From NCBI GenBank assembly GCA_031761405.1, contig JASEVX010000013.1, positions 33,670,458 to 33,734,457 on the forward strand: a stretch of 64,000 nt of DNA, read 5' to 3'. Under the pieces are notes generated by a model, which was not told the DNA's origin, searched no databases, and saw only the letters and a list, made by a program, of their open reading frames with translations. Position 1 is the first letter of the stretch. Each line of letters starts with the position of its first letter. This stretch comes from Serripes groenlandicus. Its lineage: Eukaryota; Mollusca; Bivalvia; Cardiida; Cardiidae. A program made the translations under genes and the position numbers. Positions 1-10,629 of the stretch are shown in pieces.

Positions 1-175
1 GTATTGTTCCTAGAAACATGTGTACCAAGTTTCATTAGAAAATGTTGAACAGTTCTCCAGATACGAGGTAAGGTTAAAGTTTTGGGACGACACAGACAAC
101 AATTCTTTTGAGTATCCACAAACAAAGGGTTATCAAGGTCTGAACCAACACCCTTATTATAACAAAAGTGTGGTA

Positions 176-404
176 TAACCCTTTCCCTCACATAGACGCT
201 TTCTGACACCTCTGCAGCAAACGGCTTTTTAAAACATTGCAACAAATGAAGAAATTGCTCAAAACCAGCAATTTCTCCTTTTGTCACCATGCTTTCAACT
301 CTTTTCAATTATTGTATTTTCATTTAAAGGGAGATTCCTATTATTTTCGGGTATGTTTTTTCCTGCTCCAGATTTGTTGTACATGTATGTGGGAAAAGGT
401 TAAA
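176..404. mobile_element. Palindromic TTAA-type MITE, copy 1
   Basis: A short non-autonomous element. The left end reads AACCCTTTCCCTCACAT and the right end is a diverged complement (TGTGGGAAAAGGTTAAA). Between them is a self-complementary core around an AAATTGCTC...AGCAATTTCTCCTTTTG motif. The same end-core-end layout recurs more than fifteen times in this window. Ends beginning with TTAA plus CCC resemble piggyBac-class termini, which is an inference. No coding capacity. Confidence 0.7.
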
Positions 405-839
405 TAGGAACTTACGATTTGGTGGAAAGGATATTCCAAGGTCGTAACAACACTGAGACAAATGTCTGTCTACTCTCCCTGGCATGGGTCTTCCCCCCCG
501 CCCTCGACCTCCGCGAGATTGATTTGCCATATTTTCTGGTTAATCGTCCATTCATCTACTTTTGTTTACTGAGGGTATTTATAAAGAATACGGTACATGT
601 TCAATGACAATAAATTTTTGTAAGTTAATTTGTTTAACATATTACAATTCCGCGTTTGAAAAAAATCAGGGTAAAAATATAGAAAACCGTCTATGACTAA
701 AAGTAGAATCAAGGATTAAAGGCTTAAAACATTGTGGAAAAAGAAGCTTATAATATTCCTTATATAAATGTTAGGCCATTTGTCAACTTAATATTAGTAG
801 CGGAAAGTAATTAGATCTACTGTATATAGATTGTTTTTT

Positions 840-1000
840 CTGTTGACTTGGTGTTTAATGTCACACTCAACAATTCTTCAGTTATATCACAAAGTCTCCT
901 GGGTAAGTTAACAGTACTACTGGTCCATTTATCCTAACACCAGCGAGTCAGTTGTTATGCAAACCCAAAATTCCTGAGTACCAAGGATAGAAAACCATTA
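840..1000 (-). mobile_element. SINE fragment (body only)
   Basis: Matches the body of a SINE family repeated in this window (CCTGGGTAAGTTA, TACTACTGGTCCATTTATCCT, CAGCGAGTCAGTTG), but lacks the tRNA-like head that other copies carry at their high-coordinate end. Orientation is taken from the head-containing copies. Confidence 0.5.
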
Positions 1001-1203
1001 CTACCATTTTTAAAAACTTTGGGTATGCAGGGTTGTCAAAATCAACTGATTGCTGATAAAAATTATCAGTTAAAATCGCTCTTTGATCTGTTAGTTTTGC
1101 TCCCCTGGGGCCTTTGCCCTCGACCCTTACTCCAGCCTGATAGGTTACTTTTCTCATTTGATCTGTTACAACAAAACATTTTGACAACCCTGGGTATGAC
1201 TCT

Positions 1204-1450
1204 TGAAATCATTGTGGCAAAAGGTGACATTGCTCATGATGAACAATTTCACCTTTTGCCACAATATCTTCCACTGAATTTGAAAATGATTCTTTCTTTT
1301 GTAGAGAACTTCCAATATTTTGCCAAGATGTTTTCAAGTTCGTCCACTGCAGAATTGGTGTATGTTGGAAAGGATTGAACAAAGCTAAATAGAAAACCCT
1401 CCATTCATTAAGGGTTTTAAAACAGTGAGGCGAAAGGAGAAATTGCACAT
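1204..1450. mobile_element. Palindromic TTAA-type MITE, rearranged copy
   Basis: Contains the family core (GTGGCAAAAGGTGACATTGC and its complement CACCTTTTGCCAC) and a right end GTTGGAAAGGATTGAAC near 1362-1379. A second partial core (GGCGAAAGGAGAAATTGC) follows at about 1429-1446, so this is probably two overlapping or nested copies. Open reading frames here are by-products of the palindrome. Confidence 0.55.
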
Positions 1451-2040
1451 GTGAGCTAAAATGTTTATAAAACTTTCAAGTTACCTTATATAATCGTTAA
1501 ACCATGAGTCAACTTACTATTATCAACACAGTTTGTTTGAATTAGTTTCATAATGTTTATATCATGTAGCAAATTATTGAGAAATGAAAGTGAAAGTGAA
1601 AGTACTTATTGGAAATACCATATAAATTTTAATCAATTGTCAATAGTTTAAATGTCAAAGTTTAAAACATGACACAAAGATTAGAGGTAATTGGCACATT
1701 GCCAGTATTAAAGGCAGTTATGAAAGCATTAGTAGCAGATAAGGTCAGCCAATGTCCAGATTTTTACAATTATATCAACAACTTTCATTGAACAGAACAG
1801 AATAGATTTATTGACTCGAACTTTACACAGTTTATGGTCATTTACAAATATACAAGAAAACATTATATATTATGTGTATCAAGGAAATTATTAAATACAT
1901 GGTCTCAATATAATTTTGGAGGACAAACTGCTTTGTAATATTTATTATCCTTAGATGTGTAAGCACAGAGGACTCAATAATGAGGAGTGAAATGGTCTTT
2001 TCACATCAATATCTCTCTTATAGCTCAACTAAACTCACTG
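1451..2040. other. Gene-free AT-rich interval
   Basis: I see no coding signal, RNA gene or clear repeat boundary in this stretch. It is AT-rich spacer leading to the 31-bp array. Confidence 0.6.
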
Positions 2041-2047
2041 GATAAAT

Positions 2048-2760
2048 CTTTTGAGAACCCTCAACATAGGGTTTGAGGGTTCAATAAGGATTTGGGGATC
2101 CCGGATGTGGTCAAATAAGGACCCAACATAGGGTTTGAGGGTCAAATAAGGATTTGGGGATCCTGGATGTGAAATACTCTTTGTATCTTAAGTAGGGTTT
2201 GAGGGTCAAATAAGGACCCAACATAGGGTTTGAGGGTCAAATAAGGATTTGGGGATCCCGGATGTGAAATACTCTTTGTATCTTAAGTAGGGTTTGAGGG
2301 TCAAATAAGGACCCAACATAGGGTTTGAGGGTCAAATAAGGACCTAACAAAGGGTTTGAGGGTCAAATAAGGACCCAACATAGGGTTTACGGGTCAAATA
2401 AGGACCCAACATAGGGTTTACGGGTCAAATAAGGACCCAACATAGGGTTTACGGGTCAAATAAGGACCCAACATAGGGTTTACGGGTCAAATAAGGACCA
2501 AACATACGGTAGGGTTTGAGGGTCAAATAAGGACCCAACATAGGGTTTGAGGGTCAAATAAGGACCCAACATAGGGTTTGAGGGTCAAGTAAGGACCAAA
2601 CATAGAGTTTGAGGGTCAAATAAGGACCCAACATAGGGGTTGAGGGTCAAATAAGGACCCAACATAGGGTTTGAGGGTCAAGTAAGGACCAAACATAGAG
2701 TTTGAGGGTCAAATAAAGACCCAGCATAGAGTTTGAGGGTCAAATGAGGACCTAATCAAC
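2048..2760. repeat. 31-bp minisatellite array
   Basis: Tandem array with consensus close to GGACCCAACATAGGGTTTGA followed by GGGTCAAATAA, period about 31 bp. The left part is mixed with a longer variant carrying GATTTGGGGATCCCGGATGTG and ACTCTTTGTATCTTAAG; the right part is more regular. Single fragments of the unit recur at 3033-3092 and about 10330-10365, so the unit also spreads outside arrays. Confidence 0.9.
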
Positions 2761-2766
2761 ATAGGT

Positions 2767-3040
2767 TAATTGTTTGGTGTCTATTTCACTTTCAACATTT
2801 TTTCATTCATATAACATGGTGTTTCCTTGGTTATTTACCAGTACTACTGTTCCATTCATCCTGAGCTAAAGCAAATCACTCATAATGCTAACTCCGCAAT
2901 CCTGAGCGCCAAGGAGGGCAGCCATTAATACCATTTTTAAAGTCTTTGGTATAACCATGCCAACAATAAAACCCATTACCAACCGCACCGGAGGCAGACT
3001 CTCTTCCACTACACTATCGAGTCGGATAACAGGTTTGAGA
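2767..3040 (-). mobile_element. tRNA-derived SINE inserted in the 31-bp satellite
   Basis: Body motifs (CCAGTACTACTGTTCC, CAAGGAGGGCAGCCATTA, TTTTTAAAGTCTTTGG) are followed by a worn tRNA-like head (CTCTTCCACTACACTATCGAG, complement of a box A-like TAGTGGAAGAG). Satellite sequence lies on both sides (to 2760 and from about 3033), so the SINE probably landed inside the array. Confidence 0.6.
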
Positions 3041-3159
3041 GTCAAATAAGGATTTGGGGATCCCGGATGTGAAATACTCTTTGTATCTAAAGCTCTGTAT
3101 GAAGCAGCTGAACTCAGATGTTTTCCCAATTGATTCTAAAACTGTTGTATGAGGTAAAT

Positions 3160-3270
3160 GGTTATCCCTTTCTCACAGACAGACACTTTCTGATGCCTCT
3201 GCAACAGACAACCTTTTAAAACATTGTGACGAAAGGAAAAAATTGCTCAGTTTCTCTCTCCCACCGTTCA
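3160..3270. mobile_element. Half copy of the TTAA-type MITE
   Basis: Left half only: CCCTTTCTCACAGACAGACAC, GATGCCTCTGCAACAGAC, ACATTGTGACGAAAGGA, then AATTGCTC. The complementary right half is missing. Confidence 0.5.
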
Positions 3271-3950
3271 ATAATTGTTCTCTAATTTATGCAGTTTCAT
3301 ATTTTTTGCTTCATATTTTCAAGGTCGTCTGCCGCATACTAGTTGAATGTTACTAAGGAAGATAAATTTGTGGACCCTAAAAATCATGGAGTTTGAACTT
3401 TCAATAATACAATCATGTATTAAATAAGCTTTATCAAACAATAACAGATAACAAAACAATTATCAATGTAAAACTGAAAGTACAAGTTATTGACTGTTAA
3501 ATATATCAAAGTACTGAAAGTACTGAAGGTAAATGCATATAAAAATATCCCCACAATAACAGACAAGCAATGATGCATCAAGCCAGAATGAAATATTTCC
3601 AAGATCATAAATTCTTGTTGGTTCATTCAGTCCACATAATACTTTTTTAATTATCATATTACTCAAAAGCTCTACGGAAATCCCATCAGGAACATTCATG
3701 ATAGTACAGTGTCTTCCTATTTATTGACTACATGTACTGGACCAACTGATACATTCAGAGTATGCAAAATATTAATACAATCTATTATTGTTTTCAATGA
3801 TAACAGTAAACTTAGAAGTGTTACTAATCTACCAAACAGTTGTGTTTTTAATGATTTTCCAGTTGTTCATCTCTAGTATTAAACTTTACTTTAAGTGTCT
3901 GTTAAACGAAATTGATTGCAAGTTTCTATTTTGACAGAAAATTTGTATAA
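3271..3950. other. Gene-free AT-rich interval
   Basis: No supported gene. Two short overlapping minus-strand frames occur but show no domain, splice or codon signal. Confidence 0.55.
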
Positions 3951-4985
3951 AACAAGAGGCCCATGAGGGCCTATGCTCTACTGGGATGGTTCTTTGGTCA
4001 TTTTCAATCCAGAGCATGTATGTATGGTGAAGATCGGATAGTAAATGGAGGCTCTATTGTGTTCACAAGCTGTTTTATAGCAATTTTGACAATTTCAAGG
4101 GACATAACCCAGTCTGCACGCACTCATCTGGCTGGTTTGCGAAAGGAACCGAGCTCTCATCAATATTTAATTACTATCTAAGTTTGGTGAAGATCGGATA
4201 GTAAATGGAGGCTCTATTGTGTTCACAAGCTGTATTATAGTAATGTTGATAATTTCAAGGGCCATAATCCGGTCATGCAATAGCACATGTGGCTGGTTTT
4301 CGAAAGGCACGAGCTGTCATCAATATTTAACTACTATCTAAGTTTGGTGAAGATCAGATAGTAAATGGAGCCTCTTTTGTGTTCACAAGCTCTATTGCAG
4401 CAATTTTGGCAATTGCAAGGGCCATAATCCAGTCTTGCATGGGCGGATCTGGCTGGTTTGTGAAAGGAACCGAGCTCTGATCAATATTTAACTACTATCT
4501 AAGTTTGGTGAAGATCGGATAGTAAATGGAGGCTCTATTGTGTTCACAAGCTGTATTATAGCAATTTTGACAATTTCAAGGGCCATAATCCAGTCTTGCA
4601 TAGGTGAATCTAGCTGGTTTGCGAAAGGAACCGAGCTCTCATGGATATCTAACGTCTGTATAAGTTTGATGGAGATACAATCAAAACTGAAGACTTTATC
4701 GCGTTCACAAGCTGTATTATAGCAAATTTGACAATTTCAAGGGCCATAATCCAGTCTTGCATGGCCGGATCTGGCTGGTTTGCAAAAGGAACTAAGCTCT
4801 CATAGATACCTAACTACTGTGTAAGTTTGGTGAAGATCAGATAGTAAATGGAGCCTCTATTGTGTTCACTTGAAGCACTATTATAGCAATTTCGTTCACA
4901 AGCAATTGTTTACGGACGCACTGACGCACAGAGGACGGACACCACACCACAACATAAGCTCTTCTGGCCTTTGGCAAGTAGAGCT
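3951..4985 (+). repeat. Hairpin-ended dispersed repeat with internal ~170-bp tandem units
   Basis: Starts ACAAGAGGCCCATGAGGGCCTATGCTCTACTGG, a short hairpin (GGCCCATGAGGGCC), and ends at a second hairpin, CTTTTGGC-type then AGTAGAGCTAAAAA. The interior is about five tandem units built on GTGAAGATCGGATAGTAAATG ... GTTCACAAGCTGTATTATAGC ... GGAACCGAGCTCTCAT. A near copy with the same ends and units lies at 49184-50261. No protein is encoded; short frames across the units are spurious. Confidence 0.8.
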
Positions 4986-6265
4986 AAAAAAGAGGGCAAG
5001 TATGGCCCTGAATAGATCACCAATAGATCACCTGGGTGATAGCTAAGTTGCATATGTGTAACTGTTACTATCAGATTTTTTTTAATCAAGAGCATAAATG
5101 AAACTGCAAGGAGTGGACACTGTAAATGAAACTTATCAATAAAGGACATTTGTTATGATATTAAATCTTTGACCACCAAAGTAACATTCCGGTGAAGTTT
5201 GGTTGATATCATGCAGTTCAATTGTTTGGGAGGAGTCCCTATTCTGATGCAGCATGGCAGCTATCTTTTCGAACCAATCAATATGGCTTTTACAAATTAC
5301 AAATCTATCCTGAAATCAGACAAAAACTTGAATAGAAAAGGAACTATTAAGTTTTGTCATTTTGCCCCTTTTCTGATGCTGTCTGGCTGCCATGTTTTAA
5401 CCAATCAATACAGACTAAGCAAATCTTGTAGAGGGTCTATCAAGGAACATCTGTACTAAATTATCTTGCAATCTGACTAGCGGATTCAGAGAAGAAGAAT
5501 TTTAAAGTTTAGACATTTTACTCCTAACCTGCTACCGCAGGAACAAAAGTTGTGTTTATAATTTATATCTTTGAAACAAATTGAAAGAGGACAACCACCA
5601 AAGGAACGTTCCTGTGAAGTGTTGTTGCAATTTCCAAGTGTCTTAGGATGAGATATCATTTGAAGCTATAAGTTCAATTTAGCCCTTTTCTGAATCCGCC
5701 TGGTAACTATGTCTTACAACCAATCAATATGGCTTAAAGAAATATGTTGAGGGTACCCTCACTGAGGGAACAAATAAGCGCTTTCATATGAATATAGTTT
5801 TAAAATGTTGTCATTTTACACTTTTCTGATGCCTTGTTGCTTCTCTTTTTTCAACCAACTGGTATGGCTTGAGCAATTTTCGTAGAGAGTCTCTGAAGGA
5901 ACATTTCTACTAAATAACTGGAATCGGACAAGAATTTTAAATATTGGGCATTTTACTCCCTTTCTCAGATACTGCACACAATTGAGTTCTACACATATCA
6001 TTGGACATAATTAAGAAAAGGACCACACAAATACATTCCTTGTTCTTTTGTCAAGTGGATAAGGATGAGATTTTATTTGAAGCCAATCATTCAATTTTCC
6101 CCTTTTTAGATGCCACCTGGTTTCTACGACTTTCAACCAATCAATAAGACTTGAAACATATAGAGGGTCACTGCATAAACAGTTCTGTTAAATCACTGGA
6201 AATAAGACAAGCACTTTCATAAGAATGTAGTTTTAAAATGTTGTCATTTTCCCCCTTTTCTTATA
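4986..6265 (+). repeat. Hairpin-family dispersed repeat, no clear 3' end
   Basis: Opens with AGAGGGCAAGTATGGCCCTG and ATCACCTGGGTGAT, then carries family segments such as TTTTGCCCCTTTTCTGATGC, CAACCAATCAATA and AAGGAACATT in several diverged rounds. The terminal AGGTGATCTAAAA-type hairpin is not visible. Confidence 0.6.
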
Positions 6266-7450
6266 GAAATTTAGTCAGGAAAATATTAAAAGTCAATTTT
6301 TGCAAATATTGAAGCATTCTAGGATACTTTACGGGGTGGGATACAGTCAAACTGCTTGAAAAACGATGAAACTGTGAGCCTGGAGTGGAATTTAGGCTTA
6401 TGGGGGAATTCAGCCATTAGGTAATTGGTAAGCCACTTTTTTCAAGCTATTTAAACTTTTCTTTGATTGGTTAATGGCCTAAAACAGGCATAAACATGAA
6501 GTTTTGTCATTTCTTTAAACATGTGACACAGTTAAATCTAACTAGAACTATCACTGAAGATGATAAATACCCCCTAAACAGCACCTTGACCTACAACATA
6601 ACTTAATAAGTAAAAGGGCCATAACTCTGTAAAATAACATGCAATTGTAACCCCTTTAGGATATGCACATCTCCTCTTGGGTAAGAAGCTTCATGTAAAA
6701 TTTTATTGAATTCCACCCAGTGGTTTTGTAAGAAAAAGGTCGGACAAAATATGGCTTCCGGCCGACCGACAGACAGTCAGACAGCCCGACACAGTGACTC
6801 CTATATACCCCCTCTTCTTCGAAGGGGGTATAAAAATGTTGTGTGTGTCTGTTTTTTGGTCTTGGAGACCTGAATAATGTGTGAGCACAGAAAACTGGCC
6901 GGACGCAAATTGCAAAACCTTAGCTTAGGTGGCATAGGAAATTTGAAATTTCTTTGAAAATATTTGCCTAATTGTCCTAATATTTGCTATTTTGCCTTCA
7001 TTTTATATCATACTCAGTAAATTTACACAAAAACCAGATCTCTGAGGGCAAAGAAAGTGTCTAAAGGAGCTTCAGAGTCCAAAAATATGACAGGTCAATT
7101 TTGTGTTGTCTGCAAAAAAAATGTTTGGATACAGTCAAACTGGTTGAAAATGATGATATTGGATGCTTAAAAAGTCTGATAATAGTGCATAAATATTAGG
7201 TTTGATCATTTCTATGAACAATTGACACAGTAAGACCTAAATATATGATGTTTTTTCTCATTTTTCCTTTGCGAAGACCTATGTATTGCGTGAAAGCATA
7301 AAACTTGGCTGATTCAGCCGAAAAACCTTGGTTTGGGTGGTATTTTCTTTGGTAATCATTGCTTAATTTAACTAATATTTGCTTATGTGTTTTCATTGTA
7401 TATCATACTTTGTAAATAAGTAGAAAAAATATATCCATAAGAACAATCTT
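6266..7450. other. Gene-free interval with worn repeats
   Basis: Contains two related passages (GATACAGTCAAACTGCTTGAAAA at about 6340 and 7131; 'GCCGAAAAACCTTGGTTTGGGTGG' near 7318 versus 'CAAAACCTTAGCTTAGGTGGC' near 6912), so an old duplicated repeat is likely. No coding evidence. Confidence 0.5.
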
Positions 7451-7454
7451 TTTG

Positions 7455-7687
7455 TCTTAACCCTTTCCTTCATATGACAATTTTGCAGCAGACGACTTTG
7501 AACATATTTTATCAAAAATAGAAAAATGGTATAATTAAATGGATAACCTATGACAAAAAGTGGAAAACAGTGTGGCAAAAGGAGAAATTGCACGTTTTGT
7601 GCAATTTCTTCTTTTGTCACTAAGTTTTCAAAAAGCCGTCTGCTGCAGAGGCGTCAGAAAGCGTCTATATGAGGGAAAGGGTTAAAG
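7455..7687. mobile_element. Palindromic TTAA-type MITE, well preserved copy
   Basis: Runs from TTAACCCTTTCCTTCATATGAC to the complementary TATGAGGGAAAGGGTTAA, with GCAGCAGACGACTTT and its complement just inside each end and a GGCAAAAGGAGAAATTGC core with facing complement. One of the clearest full-length copies for defining the family consensus. Confidence 0.8.
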
Positions 7688-8060
7688 GTCAAATTACACA
7701 AATACATCCTCCGCTGACATGCTGATCTACACTTAAATAGTACCTAAAAAATCTTTGTTTGCGTAGAAATGAGTGTATACCATCACCAGAATGTATTGGA
7801 TATATGACATTGAGTTTAAATTCATTGCATGTCAGTGGATGTACATGTATATGGCGTAATTTGACCTATAATAACGCCTGATTGCTTTGTTTAACAAACA
7901 ATAAATATGATTATATGTGTACAGAGTTATACAATGATAACTTTATACCACATTATATTGGTATCAGACAAGCTAATTCAGACGTGAATATTTTAAAAAA
8001 TTGGGAGATTTTCACCCTTTCTTATGCCGCAGTAAGTTCTCAATAGAACATAAATATACC
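7688..8060. other. Gene-free interval
   Basis: AT-rich sequence between MITE copies. No coding, RNA or repeat-boundary signal recognised. Confidence 0.5.
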
Positions 8061-8064
8061 GCGT

Positions 8065-8160
8065 AATTTCTTCATTTGCCACAATATTTTAAAAAGTCAT
8101 CTACTGCAGAGGCCTCACAAAGGGTATGTATGTGGGTAAGGGTTTATTTTTCTGAATATT
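8065..8160. mobile_element. Right half of a TTAA-type MITE
   Basis: Right-half motifs only: TTTGCCACAATATTTTAAAAAG, CATCTACTGCAGAGGCC, and TATGTGGGTAAGGGTTTA. Confidence 0.5.
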
Positions 8161-8505
8161 TCAGAATAGCATAGAAAATATTGAGGCAAAAGGAGCTGTT
8201 GCTCTTATTGAGCAATGTCTCCTTTTGCCACAATGTTTTCAAAAGTTGTCTGCAGCAAATGCATTTGCAAGTAGAAAAAAATGCTATTCAAATTTCACAA
8301 ACAAATCTACTTTGTCAGAAGGAATATATGTTTTTCAACTCTTTCTGTTACTATTTTTCTGAATATTTCAGAATAGCATAGAAAAGAGATATTGCTCTTT
8401 TTGAGCAATGTCTCCTTTTGCCACAATGTTTTCAAAAGTTGTCTGCAGCAAATACATCTTCAAGTGGGAAAAAAAAGGGGGGGGAGGGGGGCGGGGCGGG
8501 AAGTA
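8146..8505. repeat. Directly duplicated MITE half plus G-rich tract
   Basis: A segment starting TTTTTCTGAATATTTCAGAATAGC and continuing through a MITE core (GAGCAATGTCTCCTTTTGCC, TTGTCTGCAGCAAAT) occurs twice about 205 bp apart (near 8148 and 8352). The second copy runs into a G-rich tract at about 8475-8503 where the element's right end would be. Confidence 0.65.
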
Positions 8506-8654
8506 GTGATATCCTTATCCTTTGTTACACTTAAATATGATACACTCAAGAGACTTGTAATTTTATTTGGGTACCTAGAATAAGTGGAATTTATTTGACT
8601 TTTACTTATGTTTGCATTCAGAATTCAGTCTAGAACTTTCAATGGGATTTCAGT

Positions 8655-8735
8655 TAATTTAACCCCTTCCCACTTGTAGACACATTCTGACACCTCTGCA
8701 GCAGACTAATTTTGAAAACATTGTGGCAAAAGGAG
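8655..8735. mobile_element. Left half of a TTAA-type MITE
   Basis: TTTAACCCCTTCCCACTTGTAG, ACACCTCTGCAGCAGAC and AACATTGTGGCAAAAGGAGG are present; the right half is absent. Confidence 0.5.
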
Positions 8736-8939
8736 GCAAGATGTCGGGTACAGTGGGGTTTTGGTTTTGTTTGAGGGGAATGGTCGTCGGGATGTTCAGA
8801 AGGGGAAATGTTGTATTATAGAAGGTTTTAGGGGAAAATAAGGAAATGACATCAACTAGCAGCTATTATGAGAAGATTCTTTTGTGTTTCCACAAAATAG
8901 GGTTTGGTTGTCAAATAATGTTTTAGGCATATGAAATAA

Positions 8940-9500
8940 GTCCAACAGCTAAAGCTCTGGTTCAGTGCCCTATGCTCCAACAGCTAAAGCTCTGATTCAG
9001 TGCACTATGCTCCAACAGTTAAAGCTCTGGTTCAGTGCGCTATGCTCCAACAGCTAAAGCTCTGATTCAGTTCCCTATGCTCCAACAGTTAAAAAATCTA
9101 AGCTCCAACAGCTAAAGCTCTGGTGCAGTGGCCAATGCTCCAACCGTCAAAGCTCTGGTTCAGTGGCCTATGCTCCAATAGCTCAAATTCTGGTTAAGGG
9201 CCCTATGCTCCAACAGCTACAATTCTGCTTAAGGGCCCTATGCTCCAACAGCAAAAGCTCTGGTTCAGTGCTGTATGCTCCAACAGCTTAAGCTCTAGTT
9301 CAGTGCCCTATGCTCGAACAGCAAAAGCTGTGGTTCAGTGCCCTTTGCTCCAACAGCTAAAGCTCTGGTTCAGTGCCTTATGCTCCAACAGCTAAAACTC
9401 TGGTTCAATGCCCTTTGCTCAAACAGCTAAAGCTCTGGTTCAGTGCCCTATGGTACAACAGCTCAAGCTCTGGTTTAGTGCCCTATGCTTCAACAGCTTC
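8940..9500. repeat. 35-bp minisatellite array
   Basis: About 16 tandem copies of a 35-bp unit, consensus CTCCAACAGCTAAAGCTCTG then GTTCAGTGCCCTATG. Copies differ by point changes and occasional shortened units. No unique spacers separate copies, so it is not a CRISPR-like array. No reading frame is conserved. Confidence 0.9.
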
Positions 9501-9640
9501 CAGGGTAAGTCTACCAGTAATACCAGCAAGTCGTTAGTAAAGAAACCCTGAGTGCCAAGAAGGGCAGCCATTACTACCATTTGTTTAATGTCTTTGATAT
9601 GACCCAGCTTGGGATCGAACCCACAAACTTTCGCACATAA
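9500..9640 (-). mobile_element. SINE fragment
   Basis: SINE body motifs (CCAGGGTAAGTCTACCAGTA, ACCAGCAAGTCGTTAGTA, GAGTGCCAAGAAGGGCAGCC, TACCATTTGTTTAATGTCTT) followed by GGGATCGAACCCACAAAC, a box B complement. The box A part of the head is lost. Confidence 0.55.
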
Positions 9641-9649
9641 ATAAGAGTT

Positions 9650-9965
9650 TTAATATTAAATGGAGTTGAAAACATTGTTACCAGGGAGAAAATTTGCTCG
9701 AAATTTAACCGTTTGTGATTTTGTTGCAATACTTTCAAAAGTCATCTGGCGCAAATGAGTCAAAATGTGCCAACATTCATACGCATGCATTTACCTTTTT
9801 TTAAACCCTTTCCCATACACAACAAATCTGCAGCAGACAACTTTGAAAACATTAGGGCAAAGTTTAAACTATGAAACAAATCTCTTTAAATGAACTTGCC
9901 ACAATGTTTTCAAAAGTCGTCTGCTGAAGAGGCATCAAAATGCGTTGCAGCTGGGAGGCTAAAGC
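9650..9965. mobile_element. Overlapping TTAA-type MITE fragments
   Basis: Two partial copies: a right half near 9715-9780 (TTTCAAAAGTCATCTGGCGCA) and a copy from about 9805 (TTAAACCCTTTCCCATACAC, GCAGCAGACAACTTTGAAAAC, then GTTTTCAAAAGTCGTCTGCTG). Confidence 0.5.
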
Positions 9966-10019
9966 ATCACTCTAGTTTGTTTGTCTTACATGGCTTTCAA
10001 CGATTTTTAAGTTGTAACA

Positions 10020-10245
10020 CTGCATTTTTTGGATTAGTTACCAGTACCACTAGTCCATTTATTCTGACAACAGCAAGTCAGTCGTAATGCTGACCCTGCA
10101 ATCCAGAGTACCTACAGGAAGGAGGGAAATTCATTATCATGACCATTTTTTAAAAAGGAATTTTATATAACCAGGCCAGTGATCGAACCCGCTACTTCCT
10201 GCATCCGAGATGGACGCACTACCATTTCTTCAACAAGGTGTTATA
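10020..10245 (-). mobile_element. tRNA-derived SINE
   Basis: Body (GTTACCAGTACCACTAGTCC, CAGCAAGTCAGTCGTAATGC, GGGAAATTCATTATCATGACC) plus head complement GATCGAACCCGCTAC (box B) and GATGGACGCACTACCATTTC (box A side). Worn; not a functional tRNA gene. Confidence 0.6.
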
Positions 10246-10629
10246 GCCTCTCTTATAAGTCATCTATACCCATTATGGTTAGTATCGATACTAAGCATAT
10301 TCTTACTGGGAGGATTTTTTGTATACCCACAACATAGGGTTTGATAGTCAAATAAGGAATTCAGAACATAGAATGTTTACACAGGTTGCATGTACCTTAA
10401 GCATTGGTGAAATCATTTGTACAACTGAATTAAGAAACAGATGTTGACTTCATTATTTTCAATCAATAATCAGATACAGTCAAGCTATACCCTTAGCAGA
10501 TCATAACCAATAGTGGATCACTTAAATGTTCAAGCCACGCTAACTAATTTATTAGACAAAAGTGTTGTGTATAAATTGGCAGATAGGTAATTTATGTTAT
10601 TATTTAAATACACAATAAAAATATTGCTT

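Noticed and set aside
8940..9500. CRISPR-like array
   Set aside because: Units are head-to-tail with no unique spacers and the sequence is from an animal genome.
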